From Devosia sp. MC521 (GTDB lineage Bacteria; Pseudomonadota; Alphaproteobacteria; Rhizobiales; Devosiaceae), in the NCBI RefSeq assembly GCF_014127105.1, contig NZ_CP059902.1:653001-717000 (forward strand): a DNA stretch of 64,000 nt, written 5' to 3'. Both the position numbers and the translations under genes were made by a program. Positions 15,977 to 24,637 of the stretch are shown one piece after another. A model generated the notes under the pieces. It was not told where the DNA came from and ran no database searches. It saw only the letters and a program-made list of their open reading frames with translations. The first letter of the stretch is position 1. Every line of letters starts with the position of its first letter.

Positions 15977-17218
15977 ATGGAAAAGGTAAACACGATCGTC
16001 GTCGGCGGCGGCCAGGCTGGCATTTCGATGAGCGAGCACCTGACCAATCTTGGCATTAGCCACGTGGTTCTGGAAAAGGGCCGCGTCGCTGAAAGCTGGC
16101 GCACCGCTCGTTGGGACTCGCTGCGCGCAAACGGCCCGGCTTGGCATGACCGTCTTCCGAGCAGCAAGATCGAGAGCGTTCCACAGGACGTCTTCACCCC
16201 CAAGGACAAGCTCGTTGAATACCTCGTCGAGCATGCGGAGCGGAACAACGCGCCGATCCGCACTGGCGTTTCGGTGATCTCGGTCACCAAGCTCCACAAG
16301 AAGCAGGGCTACCACGTCGTCACCTCCGATGGTGAATACGAAGCCATCAACGTTGTTGCCGCAACTGGCGCTTTCCAGACCCCAGTCTATCCAAAGATGG
16401 TGCCAGAAGACGCGCCAGTCATGCAGATCCACTCGGTCAACTACCGCAACCCAGACCAGCTGCCAGAAGGCGCAGTGCTGGTGGTTGGCGCGGGCGCGTC
16501 GGGTGGTCAGATCGCTGAAGAACTCGTTGCCGCGGGCCGCAAGGTTTACCACTCCATCGGTCGCCACATCCGTCCGCCACGCTTCTACCGTGATCGTGAA
16601 GGCGCATACTGGACTGGCGTTCTTGGCCGTTGGGACACCGTCAATCGCGATGTGAAGCGCAACATTGCGCTCGCCATCTCGGGCGTCCACACCAAGATGC
16701 CAATCGACTACCGCCTGCTCGCCTCCAAGGGCGCAGTGCTCGTCGGTCGTACCGCCAGCTACGAAAACGGTAAGCTGACCTTCTCCAACGATCTCGCTGA
16801 CAATATCGAGTTCGGCAACAACAGCTACCTCGATACCCTGAACGTCATCGACGCCTACATCGAGAACAATGGTCTCGATCTTCCAGAATATCCGGAAGCC
16901 CGTAACCTGCTGCCGACCACGGAATATGAAACCAACCCAATCCTTGAGCTCGATCTGGCAGAAGCCGGCATCACCTCGATCATCTGGGCGTCGGGCTTCA
17001 AGCGTGACTACAGCTGGCTCCAGGTTGATACCTTTGAAGAAGACGGCACGCCAATCCACGACATGGGTGTTGGCAAGCAGCCAGGCATCTACTTCCTCGG
17101 CCTGCCGTTCCAGACCCGTCGCCGTTCGAGCTTCCTCTTCGGCGTTTGGTACGATGCCAAGTATGTCGGTGACTACATCGCCATGATGCAGAAGTACCAC
17201 GACAAGTATAACGTCTAA
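15977..17218 (+). CDS. FAD/NAD(P)-binding monooxygenase-like flavoprotein (CzcO/FMO type)
   Basis: The product is 413 residues. An N-terminal FAD motif VVGGGQAG lies at about residues 8-15, and a second NAD(P)-type motif VVGAGASGGQ lies at about 171-180. LEKGRVAESWR is typical of the CzcO/flavin monooxygenase group. It should oxygenate or oxidise a nitrogen- or sulfur-bearing small molecule. It is last in the plus-strand run, 134 nt after the nitrilase-family gene, and is closed by a strong terminator, so it belongs to the same gene set though perhaps with a promoter of its own. Confidence 0.85.
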   Translation: MEKVNTIVVGGGQAGISMSEHLTNLGISHVVLEKGRVAESWRTARWDSLRANGPAWHDRLPSSKIESVPQDVFTPKDKLVEYLVEHAERNNAPIRTGVSVISVTKLHKKQGYHVVTSDGEYEAINVVAATGAFQTPVYPKMVPEDAPVMQIHSVNYRNPDQLPEGAVLVVGAGASGGQIAEELVAAGRKVYHSIGRHIRPPRFYRDREGAYWTGVLGRWDTVNRDVKRNIALAISGVHTKMPIDYRLLASKGAVLVGRTASYENGKLTFSNDLADNIEFGNNSYLDTLNVIDAYIENNGLDLPEYPEARNLLPTTEYETNPILELDLAEAGITSIIWASGFKRDYSWLQVDTFEEDGTPIHDMGVGKQPGIYFLGLPFQTRRRSSFLFGVWYDAKYVGDYIAMMQKYHDKYNV

Positions 17219-17234
17219 GACTTCGGAACATTCT

Positions 17235-17269
17235 CATCCCGGCGCCACGTGGTGCCGGGATGTTTTTTT
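17235..17269 (+). terminator. Rho-independent terminator ending the plus-strand catabolic genes
   Basis: CATCCCGGC (17235-17243) pairs with GCCGGGATG (17254-17262), with CCAC/GTGG extending the stem inside, followed by seven T (17263-17269). Confidence 0.9.
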
Positions 17270-17301
17270 GTGGGGGGGCGCGTCGGCAGCGGGTCGCGCG
17301 T

Positions 17302-19062
17302 TTAGTTACCAATAACCTCAGCATAAGTGCCTTGGCGGACGATCTGCCCTTTCTCCAATCGCACGATGACGTCGCAGTTCTTCAGCGTTGTCAGGCGGTG
17401 CGCGATAATGAGAACGGTGATGTCGCCATCGATGGCAGCAATTGCATTCATCACCAGCGTTTCGGTCGCATCGTCAAGCGCGCTGGTCGCCTCATCCAAA
17501 ACCAGTACGTCAGCATTTTTGTAGAACGCACGCGCCAGACCAATGCGTTGACGCTGGCCTCCAGAAAGCCGGACCCCGCGTTCGCCCACGTGCGTGTCAT
17601 AGCCTTCGGGCAATTGCTGCACATAACTATCGATCTGCGCGCGTTGTGCTGCTGCGCTGACACGGGCCATGTCGATCTGATGGCGCTCACTGCCAAAGGC
17701 GATGTTTTCCGCAATGGAAGCGTCCGTGAGGTAAATGGACTGCGGCACATGCGCGATGCGTGACTGCCACGCGCGACGATTGCTGTCACTCAGCACCTGG
17801 CCTCCAACGCGGATTTCGCCGCTCGTCGGGTGCAAGAGGCCCATGATCACGTCGATCAGCGTACTCTTGCCACTGCCAGTTTTGCCGATAAAGCCAATGC
17901 GCGACCCCTGCGGAACGACAAGCTCAATATCACGCAGAATAGCCGCGCCATCTGACTTATAGGCGAACCCAACTTTGTCGAGGACAACCACCGGCTGTGA
18001 AGGCGAAGCAGAAATCGCGCGTTCCGCCGCGTTCGGATCGATCTCGGTTGGCATGGGCAAGTTGAGAAACGCAACGACGTCCGAGACAATGGCCTTGCTG
18101 GCGCTCAGCGACGACCAGGCGAGATAGGCCACTTGCAGCTGCGGAAGCATGCGCTGTGCGCCCAACGCCAGTGCTCCCAATGTAGGGAGAGCCACTTCGA
18201 GCCCCTGCGTGCTCTGGATCCACCACGCAAGCACGACCATAACCAACATGCCCGCACCTTCGATGAGGTAACGGGGGGTGCTGCGGATGAAAAGGTTCGT
18301 CGCCAGAGCGGTGCGTTGCCGGAACGTCGCGGTGCGGAAACGCTTGGTATACATCCCCTGTGTGCCATCGAGCAGAATGTCGCGAATGCCGCCCAGTCCT
18401 TCTTGCAGGATTTTGACGCGTTGCGTTTCCGCTTCCGCTTCTATCCGACTATTGGCCTCCAGCAGTTTTCGCGTGGTCTTCGTCACCACCACATAAAAAA
18501 GCCCAATCGACACCGCCGCGATAAGCGCCGTCGTGACGTCAACCGTGATCAGGGCAGCAATGATCCCAATGCAGATGATCAAGGCCACCATGCCTTGCAT
18601 GATCGGGGATAGAACACTGGTGATCAGCAGATTGACGCGGCCGATCGCGGCAATGATTTCACTGGAATTGCGCTCGACGTGAAACCGATAAGGCTGATGC
18701 AGGGCGCGGTTATAGACCTCGTAGCCGAGGTCAGCACCGGCAGCATAAGCAAAGCGCGTGCTGACCCAAGCCAAGAGCAATCGCAACAGTGTGGCGGTTG
18801 CGATGATCGCAGCAAAACCGAAGGATATTTGGGTTGGGCTGAGACCACACACCACGCTGAGAGCGCTACACTGTTCGCTGCCGCCTGTCAGAATGGCGAG
18901 AAAGGGAATAATGGCCCCAAGCGTCGCCATTTCCGCAAAAGCGCCCACGAGCGAGAGAAGAAAGACCAGAACGAGCTGAACACGGCGGCGTGGGCTCAAA
19001 AAGCTCAGGACGCTGAACAACTCCTGGCTGATACTAGAGCGGCTAGTGGCTTTTGGGGGCAT
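17302..19062 (-). CDS. ABC transporter, fused permease-ATPase (PglK/MsbA type), probable glycolipid flippase
   Basis: The product is 586 residues from ATG 19062; the frame continues upstream but those residues are not protein-like for this family. An N-terminal six-helix membrane domain (LFSVLSFLSPRRRVQL start) is followed by the ATPase domain: Walker A GKTGSGKST, signature [16 protein letters not shown], Walker B VLVLDEATSALD, H-loop IAHRLTTL. The N-terminus resembles PglK-like flippases of lipid-linked oligosaccharides more than drug exporters. It may serve the polysaccharide pathway hinted at by the O-antigen ligase at the left edge. It lies downstream of the ureohydrolase gene on the same strand, with a terminator between them. 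Confidence 0.85.
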   Translation of the reverse strand: MPPKATSRSSISQELFSVLSFLSPRRRVQLVLVFLLSLVGAFAEMATLGAIIPFLAILTGGSEQCSALSVVCGLSPTQISFGFAAIIATATLLRLLLAWVSTRFAYAAGADLGYEVYNRALHQPYRFHVERNSSEIIAAIGRVNLLITSVLSPIMQGMVALIICIGIIAALITVDVTTALIAAVSIGLFYVVVTKTTRKLLEANSRIEAEAETQRVKILQEGLGGIRDILLDGTQGMYTKRFRTATFRQRTALATNLFIRSTPRYLIEGAGMLVMVVLAWWIQSTQGLEVALPTLGALALGAQRMLPQLQVAYLAWSSLSASKAIVSDVVAFLNLPMPTEIDPNAAERAISASPSQPVVVLDKVGFAYKSDGAAILRDIELVVPQGSRIGFIGKTGSGKSTLIDVIMGLLHPTSGEIRVGGQVLSDSNRRAWQSRIAHVPQSIYLTDASIAENIAFGSERHQIDMARVSAAAQRAQIDSYVQQLPEGYDTHVGERGVRLSGGQRQRIGLARAFYKNADVLVLDEATSALDDATETLVMNAIAAIDGDITVLIIAHRLTTLKNCDVIVRLEKGQIVRQGTYAEVIGN

Positions 19063-19181
19063 TGGCTTCCAAGTGCGACGGCACGACTGTGGCCCGCAAA
19101 GAGTATGTGGGGCCACTTGGAGTCGTGCGACAATCTTCAAGCACCAATAGCACTTGAGCGTCAAACGCCGCAACAAAGTGG

Positions 19182-19212
19182 AAAAGCCGCACTGCAAAGC
19201 AATGCGGCTTCA
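19182..19212 (-). terminator. Terminator after ureohydrolase gene
   Basis: On the minus strand AAGCCGCA (rc of 19203-19210) pairs with TGCGGCTT (rc of 19184-19191), the stem extending inward, and ends in TTTT. It lies within 40 nt of the stop at 19218. Confidence 0.7.
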
Positions 19213-19217
19213 TATTT

Positions 19218-20126
19218 TTAGCGGCGGGCGCCCGGTGCTGCGGCCTTGCTGCCTGCGACGGCGAAGGTGAAGGCAAGGTATGCCGCCAGCGTCGATGTCA
19301 TGTCCTTGACGTCCATCATCGGGTTGACCTCGGTGATCGCCATTGCCGAGCAATAAGGCGCGAGGCGTTCAACAAACTCAAGGCCCCAAGCCGACATGAT
19401 GCCGCCCGGTTCATGCGCCCCTGCGCCCGGCGCGAAGGCTGGGTCGATCGCATCAATGTCAAACGACAGATACAGGTGATCAGCGCCTTCAACCTGCTTG
19501 AACACCTGCTCAAGCGTGGCGTCGACGCCCTGCTTGAGGACTTGGCGGGCAGAGATGTGAGCCAGCCCGTGGTCAAACTTGAACTGCCCTGAGGATGGGA
19601 AGTTGAAGTGGCGCTCGCACACCTGAATGCAGTCAGCGGCCTGAATGCGGTCGAGCTCAAGCGAACGGCGCATGCCGCTCGACTGGCTCAAACGTCCCTG
19701 CGCATCACTTTCGTCCATAAGGTCGAGGTGCGCGTCAAAATGGATGATACCGATACGACCGGGTAGGGCGTCGTGGACGCCTCTGACGACCGGGAACAGC
19801 AAGCTGTCATCGCCGCCGATAACAATCGGCACACGCCTGTTGCGGATAGAGCCCGCGACAGCCTCGCTCACGCGGTTGAATGTTGTTTCCGTATCCGCAT
19901 GAGCGATCTGAATGTCGCCACGGTCGACGAGCAGATTATCACCAACGGTTTCAATCTGATTGGTTTCGAGCCGGAAGATGCGACCATCCTGAATGCGCAT
20001 ATTGATCCAGCGCGCCGCCTCGCGAACCTTCGCTGGGGCATAGCGCGAACCCGGCCAACCGAGGGATGCCTCGCCATCAAACGGTGCGCCCCAGAGATCG
20101 AAGCCGCGCAAATTCTGATCACTCAT
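19218..20126 (-). CDS. Ureohydrolase (agmatinase/arginase family) with atypical GGDDS motif
   Basis: The product is 302 residues from ATG 20126 (MSDQNLRGFD); the longer frame lacks a ribosome site and contains the operator. Family motifs are FDAHLDL (Asp131, His133, Asp135) and SFDIDAIDPAF (Asp223, Asp225), ligands of the binuclear Mn site. The first motif, normally GGDHS, reads GGDDS at 104-108, so the usual His ligand is Asp. It should release urea from a guanidino compound, or an analogous product if the metal site is altered. The operator-like palindrome 13 nt upstream ties it to the GntR regulator at 8877. Confidence 0.85.
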   Translation of the reverse strand: MSDQNLRGFDLWGAPFDGEASLGWPGSRYAPAKVREAARWINMRIQDGRIFRLETNQIETVGDNLLVDRGDIQIAHADTETTFNRVSEAVAGSIRNRRVPIVIGGDDSLLFPVVRGVHDALPGRIGIIHFDAHLDLMDESDAQGRLSQSSGMRRSLELDRIQAADCIQVCERHFNFPSSGQFKFDHGLAHISARQVLKQGVDATLEQVFKQVEGADHLYLSFDIDAIDPAFAPGAGAHEPGGIMSAWGLEFVERLAPYCSAMAITEVNPMMDVKDMTSTLAAYLAFTFAVAGSKAAAPGARR

Positions 20127-20138
20127 TCTGATACTCTT

Positions 20139-20148
20139 GTGTATACAC
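20139..20148. promoter_or_regulatory. Putative GntR/FadR-type operator upstream of ureohydrolase gene
   Basis: GTGTATACAC is a perfect 10-bp palindrome containing the TGTATACA core found at 4521-4528 and 7589-7596. On the gene's strand a GTATC half-word follows 5 nt after the core. It ends 12 nt from the start codon, a position suited to repression. Confidence 0.55.
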
Positions 20149-20376
20149 TCAGGCGCAGGACCAGATGGCCGTGCCTGCTTGGTTCGCGGTTCGCAGGGTG
20201 AACGAAGCTCGCACAGGATCACTCAGCGGCAATTTGCGGCTGAGAGGTTTCGTATTACGAAACTTTTTTGCGCTGAAAGCTTGACAAGATCAAGGCTTTT
20301 GCGGCCTTACTTGGCTGAATATGCGGCTGGTTTGTGCGTTTGCACGCTTTTCATGCACATTGTTCGAATTCAGGGT

Positions 20377-20391
20377 GAACCTATAAGGTTC
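20377..20391. promoter_or_regulatory. Inverted repeat before XRE-cupin regulator gene
   Basis: GAACC-TATAA-GGTTC lies 24-38 nt upstream of the regulator start. It is a likely autoregulatory site for the XRE protein. A related GGTAAACC word follows at 20397-20404. Confidence 0.5.
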
Positions 20392-20414
20392 GTCAGGGTA
20401 AACCTTTTTGGTGC

Positions 20415-21011
20415 GTGATGAGCGACGAAAACACAGAAAATGACGTCCCTCCATCGACGGATGCCGCTGATGTTCGCGTCGGCAGCCGCCTTCGTGCGTT
20501 CCGCAAGTCCAAGGGACTGACCATTGATGACGTCGCCCAGCGCGCTGGCGTCACCAAATCCTTCATTTCCCGGTTTGAGCGCGACGAAGTGCAAGCCTCG
20601 GTCGCCACACTGCTACGTGTTTGCGACGTGATCGGCGTCAAGCCCGGCGAAATCTTCGAGCCCCCCGCGACGAGCTATGTGCCCAAGGGCGCTGGCGTGC
20701 CGATCAGCCTTGGCGGCGAGAAAATGCGCGAATACCTCGTCAGCGGCGCGAGCAATGAGCATTTGATGGCGCTCTATTCGGTGATTGAGCCGGGCGGCGG
20801 CTCTGGCCACGAGCCTTATGCGCTCAAGGCCGCTGCGGATCTGGTGCATGTCCAAACCGGCCAATTGCGCATCGTCATCGGCAGCGAGGAATATCTCCTC
20901 CTCCCCGGCGATACGCTGACCTTCCCGCCCACCATCCCGCACACTTGGGAAAACCCGTCCAAGACTGAAACCTGCACGGCCCTTTGGGTTATTGTGCCGC
21001 CGCCAGCGTAA
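20415..21011 (+). CDS. XRE-family regulator with C-terminal cupin domain
   Basis: The product is 198 residues from GTG 20415 (or 197 from ATG 20418). A helix-turn-helix covers about residues 24-80 ([20 protein letters not shown], then [11 protein letters not shown]). A cupin-2 fold covers about 120-195 ([29 protein letters not shown]), probably the ligand sensor. Such regulators often control amino-acid or polyamine use. It stands 26 nt before the polar amino-acid importer genes, which it probably regulates. Confidence 0.88.
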   Translation: MMSDENTENDVPPSTDAADVRVGSRLRAFRKSKGLTIDDVAQRAGVTKSFISRFERDEVQASVATLLRVCDVIGVKPGEIFEPPATSYVPKGAGVPISLGGEKMREYLVSGASNEHLMALYSVIEPGGGSGHEPYALKAAADLVHVQTGQLRIVIGSEEYLLLPGDTLTFPPTIPHTWENPSKTETCTALWVIVPPPA

Positions 21012-21037
21012 TCTTCGGGACACCACGGATACTCTCT

Positions 21038-21805
21038 ATGACCAAGCTGGCTGTCGCCAACATTCATAAACGCTACGGCGATGTTGACGTTCTCAATGGT
21101 GTGAGCTTTTCCGCTGCGGCCGGAGAAGTGGTCTCCATCATTGGCTCGAGCGGCTCGGGCAAGAGCACGCTGCTGCGCTGCGTCAATTTTCTCGAGCAAC
21201 CCACGCGCGGCGAAATCGCGCTCGACGGCGAAGTGCTCAAGACTGTCGCGGACCGCAAGACCGGCAATTTGAAGGCCGCTGATAGCGCCCAGCTGCAACG
21301 CATTCGCGCGCGCCTTGCCATGGTGTTCCAGAATTTCTGCCTCTGGCAACATATGACGGTCATGCACAATTGCATCGCCGCGCCCATGCATGTCTTTGGC
21401 CTCAGCAAAGCGGAAGCGGTTGAGCGCGCCCGGCTCAACTTGGCCAAGGTCGGCCTTGGCGATCAGTTCCATGATCGTCACCCGGTCCAGCTTTCTGGCG
21501 GACAGCAGCAGCGCGTCGCGATCGCGCGGGCGCTCTGCATGAACCCCGAAGTGATGCTGTTTGATGAGCCGACATCGGCGCTTGATCCCGAATTGGTCGG
21601 GGAAGTGCTGCGGGTCATGCAGGACCTGGCCGAAGAGGGGCGCACCATGGTTGTGGTCACCCACGAAATGGCCTTCGCCCGCAAAGTCTCAAGCCAAGTG
21701 CTCTTCCTCCATCAGGGCGTGATCGAAGAACAGGGGCATCCAGAAAAGGTTTTTGGTGACCCTGAAAGCGAGCGGCTCAAGCAGTTTGTGGCCGGACGGT
21801 TTTAG
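21038..21805 (+). CDS. Polar amino-acid ABC transporter ATP-binding protein (HisP/GlnQ type)
   Basis: The product is 255 residues from ATG 21038; the longer frame starting at 20984 overlaps the regulator gene. It has Walker [11 protein letters not shown]-loop [11 protein letters not shown], signature [14 protein letters not shown], Walker [14 protein letters not shown] and H-loop THEMAFAR. No TOBE domain is present, as expected for the amino-acid (PAAT) family. It powers the permeases at 22649 and 23336 for the binding protein at 21881. Confidence 0.9.
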   Translation: MTKLAVANIHKRYGDVDVLNGVSFSAAAGEVVSIIGSSGSGKSTLLRCVNFLEQPTRGEIALDGEVLKTVADRKTGNLKAADSAQLQRIRARLAMVFQNFCLWQHMTVMHNCIAAPMHVFGLSKAEAVERARLNLAKVGLGDQFHDRHPVQLSGGQQQRVAIARALCMNPEVMLFDEPTSALDPELVGEVLRVMQDLAEEGRTMVVVTHEMAFARKVSSQVLFLHQGVIEEQGHPEKVFGDPESERLKQFVAGRF

Positions 21806-21880
21806 GAACACGGCGCGTTACCGGTCAACGCGCCTCCGCTGTGCGGACAGATACGCCGGACAAATACAAGGACATCCAGA

Positions 21881-22642
21881 ATGAAGAAGTCCCTCTTTAC
21901 CGTTGTCGCTGCAAGCGCGTTCGCCTTTGCCAGCGGTGCTATGGCCCAGCAGATCACCATTGCCACCGATGCGACCTTCCCACCCTTTGAATCGATCGAC
22001 TCGACCGGTGCGCTGGTCGGTTTCGACATCGATCTGATGGAAGCGATTTGTGAAGCTGCAGCGCTTGATTGCAACATCATCAATGCCGCTTGGGATGGCA
22101 TGTTCCCAGGTCTTCTGGCTGGCAAGTATGACGCGCTGATCTCCTCGCTCACCGTCACCGACGAACGCCGCAAGACCTTCGCTTTCTCCGATATTTATTC
22201 CCGCCCAACCTTCCGCTTTGTCGCGAAAGAGGGTGCAGGCCTCGACATTTCCGATGCAGGCCTTGCAGGCAAGACCGTTGCGGTTCAGACCGGCACTCCA
22301 ATGGATGCCTTCGTCTCCAAGACTTTCCCGTCGGCGAACATCGTTCGCTATGACGGCGGCTCGGCCCCTTACCTCGAACTCACCGCTGGTCGTGCAGACC
22401 TGCATATGAGCTACGAAGCCCAGATCATCGCCTCCTTCCTCAAGGACGAAAGCGGCGCAGGTTTTGAGCTGGTCGGCCCATCCTACACCGGTGCCGATGC
22501 CCCTGAGTTCGGCGAAGGCGTTGCTATTGCGCTGGCACCAGACAACACCGAGCTTCTCGCCAAGATCAATGAAGGTCTGGCCAAGGTCGTTGCCGATGGC
22601 ACGCTCGCTGCCATCGAAACCAAGTACCTCACGGTAGAGTAA
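21881..22642 (+). CDS. Polar amino-acid ABC transporter substrate-binding protein (HisJ/ArgT type)
   Basis: The product is 253 residues with a signal peptide cleaved after GAMA near residue 22. The mature start QQITIATDATFPPFESID, then GFDIDLMEAIC and DALISSLTVTDERRKTF, are marks of the family-3 extracellular solute-binding proteins (lysine/arginine/ornithine/histidine). It should deliver a basic or polar amino acid or opine-like compound. The first permease gene follows after 6 nt. Confidence 0.9.
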   Translation: MKKSLFTVVAASAFAFASGAMAQQITIATDATFPPFESIDSTGALVGFDIDLMEAICEAAALDCNIINAAWDGMFPGLLAGKYDALISSLTVTDERRKTFAFSDIYSRPTFRFVAKEGAGLDISDAGLAGKTVAVQTGTPMDAFVSKTFPSANIVRYDGGSAPYLELTAGRADLHMSYEAQIIASFLKDESGAGFELVGPSYTGADAPEFGEGVAIALAPDNTELLAKINEGLAKVVADGTLAAIETKYLTVE

Positions 22643-22648
22643 GCCTAA

Positions 22649-23332
22649 GTGATCCAGGACTACATTGTCACTGTACTGGCAGCAGGCCTCGTCACCATTC
22701 AGGTGGCGTTGGTTGCGCTTGTCATCTCTGTAGTCCTGGGCATGAGCTTTGCGCTGTGCAAGCTCTCCTCCAACGCGGCTCTGCGAGGCGCGGCGGAAGT
22801 TTACACCACCATCGTGCGCGGCATCCCAGACCTCGTTCTGATGCTGCTCATCTACTACAGCCTGCCCGCGCTCCTGATGATGATCGCCAAGAGCCTTGGC
22901 ATTCGCACCTATATTGAGTTCGACTCTTTTGTGGCCGGTGCCGTCACGCTCGGCGTGGTCTCCGGTGCTTACATGACCGAAACCTTCCGCGGGGCCATTC
23001 TGAACATCCCAGAAGGCCAGATCGAGGCCGGGCGTGCCTTTGGCATGGGGCCGTTCAAAATCTGGCGTTCAATTGTTCTGCCGCAGATGGTGCGCCTCGC
23101 CATTCCGGGCTTCACCAATAATTGGCTCGTCCTTTTCAAGGCAACGGCTCTGATCTCGCTGATCGGCCTGCAGGACATCATGTTCCGCGTCAAAGGCGCG
23201 GCTGAAGCGACCCGCCAGCCCTTCACCTTCTATCTTGTCGCCTGCGTTTTCTATCTCACGGTCGCAGCGCTATCCCTTCTGGTGCTCCGCTACGTTGCCA
23301 AGCGTGCCGACATTGGTCAGAAGCGAGCATAA
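22649..23332 (+). CDS. Polar amino-acid ABC transporter permease (HisQ type)
   Basis: The product is 227 residues from GTG 22649. It has five or so membrane helices and an early YTTIVRGIPDLVLMLLIYY signature. The HisMQ-type EAA loop includes IEAGRAFGMGPFKIWRSIVL. It forms the channel with the next permease. Confidence 0.9.
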   Translation: MIQDYIVTVLAAGLVTIQVALVALVISVVLGMSFALCKLSSNAALRGAAEVYTTIVRGIPDLVLMLLIYYSLPALLMMIAKSLGIRTYIEFDSFVAGAVTLGVVSGAYMTETFRGAILNIPEGQIEAGRAFGMGPFKIWRSIVLPQMVRLAIPGFTNNWLVLFKATALISLIGLQDIMFRVKGAAEATRQPFTFYLVACVFYLTVAALSLLVLRYVAKRADIGQKRA

Positions 23333-23335
23333 GCC

Positions 23336-24037
23336 ATGAATTTTCAGCTCATCTGGGACAATCTCGGCTTCTTCGCGCAGGGTGCGCAGCTCACGATTTT
23401 CCTCACCATTGCGTCACTGGCTTTGGCATTCGTCGCCTCAGTGCCGCTCGCCTTAGCGCGCAATTCCGCCAATCGATATGTTTCGGGCGCCGTTGCGGGC
23501 TACACGCTGCTTTTCCGTGGCACCCCGCTCTTGGTGCAGCTGTTCCTGATTTATTATGGGCTGGCCCAGTTCGATCTGGTGCGCGAGAGCGTCCTCTGGC
23601 CGTGGCTGTCCAGCCCGCTGATCTGCGTGATCCTCGCCTTCGTGCTGAACACGACCGCGTATACCACCGAGATTTTCGCAGGCAGCCTGCGCCACATTCC
23701 GGTTGGTGAAATTGAAGCCGCAAAATCTTTCGGCATGCGCCCGCTCGCCATGACGCGACACATTTTGCTGCCGGCCATGCTGACACGTTCGCTGCAGCTC
23801 TATGGCAATGAAACCATTTTGATGATGCATGCGACCTCGCTCGCATCCACGGTTACTCTGCTCGAGTTGACCGGTGTAGCGCGCAATATCTCGCTCAACC
23901 GCTACGTTATGCTTGAGCCCTATGTCGCCATCGGCGTCATTTACCTCGTCCTGTCCCTCGTGCTCGTTGGCATCTTCCGCTTCGCCGAACGACGTTGGGC
24001 CAGCTATCTCCGTCGCGATCAACAGTCGGCGCGCTAA
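23336..24037 (+). CDS. Polar amino-acid ABC transporter permease (HisM type)
   Basis: The product is 233 residues with five membrane helices, FRGTPLLVQLFLIYYG and an EAA loop with IEAAKSFGMRPLAMTRHILL. It starts 3 nt after the first permease and is the last gene of the importer set, ended by the terminator at 24107. Confidence 0.9.
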   Translation: MNFQLIWDNLGFFAQGAQLTIFLTIASLALAFVASVPLALARNSANRYVSGAVAGYTLLFRGTPLLVQLFLIYYGLAQFDLVRESVLWPWLSSPLICVILAFVLNTTAYTTEIFAGSLRHIPVGEIEAAKSFGMRPLAMTRHILLPAMLTRSLQLYGNETILMMHATSLASTVTLLELTGVARNISLNRYVMLEPYVAIGVIYLVLSLVLVGIFRFAERRWASYLRRDQQSAR

Positions 24038-24106
24038 GAGCGCCTCAAAGGTTGCGCAACAGTCAGGTTCGAAGTGGGTGCTTTCCGGAGCAGTCTCGAA
24101 CCCTTA

Positions 24107-24146
24107 GAGCAGGAGGCTGCCCCTTGCCTCCTGCTCCATTCTTTTT
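24107..24146 (+). terminator. Rho-independent terminator after amino-acid importer
   Basis: GAGCAGGAGGC (24107-24117) pairs perfectly with GCCTCCTGCTC (24126-24136) around an 8-nt loop, followed by a T-rich run ending in five T. Confidence 0.88.
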
Positions 24147-24161
24147 AGCCTGAGCGATTGC

Positions 24162-24560
24162 TCAAGCAGTGGTGGGGCGGGCCACGGTCAAATAGCGCAT
24201 GGGGATCCGCTTGCTGGTCGCCTGCGGGCCTTCGAACTCAAACGGGTCGTAGAAAACAGCATTTTCGGCATCATAGAGCATGAAGTGATCGTCATGGACG
24301 TGGACGATTGCAATGCCCCGAACCTCATCCCAGCTCGTACATTCGACTGGCGTGCCGAACTGCCAACCGTCTTCGCCCAAGATGCGGATGAGATCGTCCC
24401 AGGTCGAGCGGCGCAGATCATTCTCGCCCCAGCCGATGCGAGCCATAATCTCGTCAAAGGGTCGTTCTGTCAGCATTTGCAACACCACCCCGCCGCAGCC
24501 ATCTTCCCGCGGACGTTGGGTGATAAAACGCAAGGCGAAGGCGGCGGTTGGAGCGGTCAT
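24162..24560 (-). CDS. Papain-like C39-type cysteine peptidase-like small protein, hypothetical
   Basis: The product is 132 residues. RFITQRPREDGCGGVVLQML at 11-30 resembles the Gln-Cys start of C39-type papain folds. IVHVHDDHFMLYD and VFYDPF further on supply a His and an Asp in the right order. There is no signal peptide or membrane segment. The usual bacteriocin-exporter context is absent, so it may be a stand-alone peptidase or an inactive relative. It is transcribed toward the amino-acid importer terminator. The assignment rests on motif order only. Confidence 0.5.
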   Translation of the reverse strand: MTAPTAAFALRFITQRPREDGCGGVVLQMLTERPFDEIMARIGWGENDLRRSTWDDLIRILGEDGWQFGTPVECTSWDEVRGIAIVHVHDDHFMLYDAENAVFYDPFEFEGPQATSKRIPMRYLTVARPTTA

Positions 24561-24637
24561 ACTAGTCTCGTGTAAACGACGATATTTCCTTCGCTTTTCG
24601 ACGCTCGCCGGGACGAGGTCAAGCGCCCCGCGCAGTG

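Noticed and set aside
15839-17200. 453-residue minus-strand open frame
   Set aside because: It is antisense to the flavin monooxygenase-like gene, whose cofactor motifs are clear.
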